A stretch of DNA of 64,000 nt from Setaria digitata. Its lineage: Eukaryota; Nematoda; Chromadorea; Rhabditida; Setariidae. The stretch's first letter is position 1; each line of letters opens with the position of its first letter. The translations under genes and the position numbers were made by a program. Under the pieces are notes generated by a model. That model made no database searches and had not been told where the DNA came from. It worked only from the letters and a program-made list of their open reading frames with translations. Of the stretch, positions 62,201 to 64,000 are shown in pieces. The DNA lies in NCBI GenBank assembly GCA_003640385.1, contig RCAB01000129.1, forward strand, positions 1 through 64,000, read 5' to 3'.

Positions 62201-63870
62201 TTTATTACTTGGCTACTTCAGTTTTTTTTTTTATTCCAATGATTTAATTAAACTTTTATATGAATGATTACTAAATGCTAAATGTTGCAAAGTAATCGAA
62301 ATGATACAATAATAATTCATTTTAATTAATTCAAAAATTTTGACTAACTTTGCATCCAAGCCAAGGGCAATGATTGCTGCAGCCATCGGAGCTGATGCTG
62401 AAGTTCCGGCAAAAGTTGCAGTGCATTTATTTTCTATATCAGTTGTTGTCTGCAAGTCCAGATATTTAACTTATAAAAAAAAAAAAAAGATGACTATCTA
62501 CTATATTATCAATCTGTAACTATGTGCTATGACTGAAAAATTTAATTGCTAATTATAAATTTTACTTGAAAGTCCCAAAATAATATCTATAAATTAATGT
62601 CCGCAGATTATATCATCACTTCATAACTTCAAAATGTTAAAAATGAATATTTAAGCCACAATTTTAATTAGACTACCTGTAAATAGACCAACAAGTTAAA
62701 TTATTAAATGTTTTTAAGCAAATTTATAGGTTAATTTATCATTATTTGTAAATGACTGCTTACAGTTTGATTCACATTATATAAATGTTTACAAATTAAG
62801 AGACGATATCTCTCAAAATTGCAACTACAATTACAACTTTGATTTATTTTACAACTTCATAATTATTTACCTAACCACTTTAAAACTTTATCACTGGTTA
62901 ATCATGATTATCATCCCTTGCTAATGATAATAAAATCATCGAATGTTCATAGCTAAATATTACATTTATCAATGTAATATTTAGCTATGAACTGATTAAT
63001 TTAACAGATGAATTTATGTAAGCTTACGATCATTTGCATTTTGTGATCGCCATTAGAAAATGTCGACGTCAAAGTAGCGGCGCACTTTTCGGCATACCAC
63101 GGTGACGTACCATCCTCCGTAACACTTGATACCGATAACGTGTAAATGCTATCCATATAACCATCACAATCACAATCATCATCCTTCATACCGCCATTAC
63201 CTGATGCCCAAACATAAATCACACCTTTGCCATCACGACCCTGAATGAATTTTTCACTCTGTTCGTTAATTGACCATTTCAGGTTAATTATAAGTCTGTA
63301 ATCTTCTTTTTTTTTTAAACAAAATTAATTTATAAGTATTGTTTTAATTTAGAAGAAAAAAGTGATAATAATGTTTTGGTACTTGTTGAATGCCTTTTAG
63401 GATAGCTCTTTGTGTTAGTAGTCCAGGACCTTCAACAGTCTTTCCATCATCTGCCGGACCCCAACTTATGGAAAAAATATCAATGTGATTGATATTATAA
63501 CTTAATGCTTCCGCTTCAATCCGATCTGTAACCTTACCATCTAACATTCGGACACCTGCAAATATCTTGTAGACAGAAATAAATTTTGAGCCACAATAAA
63601 TCTTCGTCATAATTTGGCTATCTAGCATTTTGATTCTTACAAATGTCACGTGAAAATTCATTCCTTATATTTTTTACGTATCTCTTTACGTAAAAAAGCA
63701 TAATTTTAGAAGAAAATTAAAATTTAATTTATGTAAAGAAAGGTGTTTAGATAATTAAGTAAAATAAAAACATATTTATACCTCCTATTTTGGCATTATA
63801 TGCAATACCCACGCCACAAAATGAATTATTCGGCGTCATTGCAATTTCACCAGCACAGCGTGTACCATGT
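59219..63870 (-). CDS. Furin/kexin-type proprotein convertase, 3' part (5' end off the window)
   Basis: Ten minus-strand exons join in phase: 63870-63782, 63555-63383, 63240-63028, 62449-62349, 61892-61762, 61648-61540, 60875-60706, 60631-60498, 59964-59815, 59470-59219; 507 codons. These Ca2+-dependent serine proteases cut secreted precursors after paired basic residues. The catalytic His is in HGTRCAGE at the first exon. [23 protein letters not shown], the oxyanion Asn in [22 protein letters not shown] and the active Ser in [11 protein letters not shown] follow. Asn rather than Asp at the oxyanion site argues against a PC2 (egl-3) type. The P domain covers about 61648-59900, to [11 protein letters not shown]. 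After it come only about 125 residues, with several basic clusters (KRYRRK, RRQIG), no Cys-rich repeats and no membrane segment. This suggests a soluble enzyme, like aex-5 or a short furin isoform. The prodomain and catalytic Asp are outside the window. Confidence 0.88.
61235..61267. repeat. (AT)n microsatellite
   Basis: About 13 uninterrupted AT dinucleotides lie in a convertase intron. Immediately around it the intron contains repeated ACTGTAA/TACAGTA motifs, some of which form the hairpin at 61440-61469. Confidence 0.8.
61440..61469. repeat. Perfect 12-base inverted repeat
   Basis: Arm ctatatactgta (61440-61451) and its exact reverse complement tacagtatatag (61458-61469) flank a six-base loop (accata). 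It lies in a convertase intron; no exon is affected. Confidence 0.85.
62945..62992. repeat. Perfect 22-base inverted repeat with a 4-base loop
   Basis: The arm at 62945-62966 (gttcatagctaaatattaca followed by tt) is exactly complementary to 62971-62992 (aatgtaatatttagctatga followed by ac), leaving the loop tatc. It sits in the convertase intron between the exon ending at 63028 and the one starting at 62449, only about 36 bases past the donor on the minus strand. Confidence 0.9.
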
Positions 63871-64000
63871 CTCAATTAATTAAATTATTAATTTAAATAA
63901 TATTTTTTTTTTTTTTTTTGTTTCAACACTTTTTTTCTTATAAATTCAAATATTATTTTCCCTGAAATAGCGTATTTTTTTTTCTTTTTTTTTAGGATTA

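Overview
The window looks like nuclear DNA of a nematode, most likely a spirurid/filarial-type species. It is very AT-rich, with dozens of 10-25 nt A or T homopolymers. Its genes have many short exons bounded by GT...(T)nAG introns, and it encodes a nematode-style ZP (cuticlin-type) protein. Three N positions (33193, 33960, 48168) show it is a draft scaffold. No prokaryotic gene, tRNA, rRNA, CRISPR array or intact transposon was seen.

Layout. 1-4587: no gene recognised. 4588-7984 (+): a six-exon GPI-remodelling metallophosphoesterase (MPPE1/PGAP5 family). 8000-17176: gene-poor, with several minisatellites. 17177-32846 (+): a large ZP-domain protein gene, with a His-rich/Ser-Thr-rich N-terminal half, a C-terminal ZP module, a furin-type RKRR site and a transmembrane anchor. 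Its first big exon carries a cluster of compensating frameshifts, and its first intron is 7.7 kb. 34591-45090 (-): three head-to-tail OXA1L-like mitochondrial insertase genes (called A, B and C here), each with eight exons at matching positions. 47223-57646 (-): a complete 24-exon CC2D2A (MKS6) ciliary transition-zone gene. 59219-63870 (-): the 3' part of a furin/kexin-type proprotein convertase, running off the right edge.

How the genes relate. The OXA1 triplet is the clearest unusual local feature: one ancestral gene triplicated in tandem, then diverged in the matrix loop and C-terminal tail. The ZP gene and the convertase are functionally compatible (ZP proteins are released by such proteases), but they lie 26 kb apart and nothing in the sequence couples them. 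The ZP gene (+) and OXA1 copy A (-) converge tail to tail. Everything right of 34.6 kb is on the minus strand.

Exon models were built by hand from reading frame, splice dinucleotides and family motifs. For MPPE1, OXA1 A/B/C, CC2D2A, the ZP gene from its second exon on, and the convertase, every exon phase joins in frame; the one weak boundary is MPPE1 exon 2/3. No transcript evidence was available.
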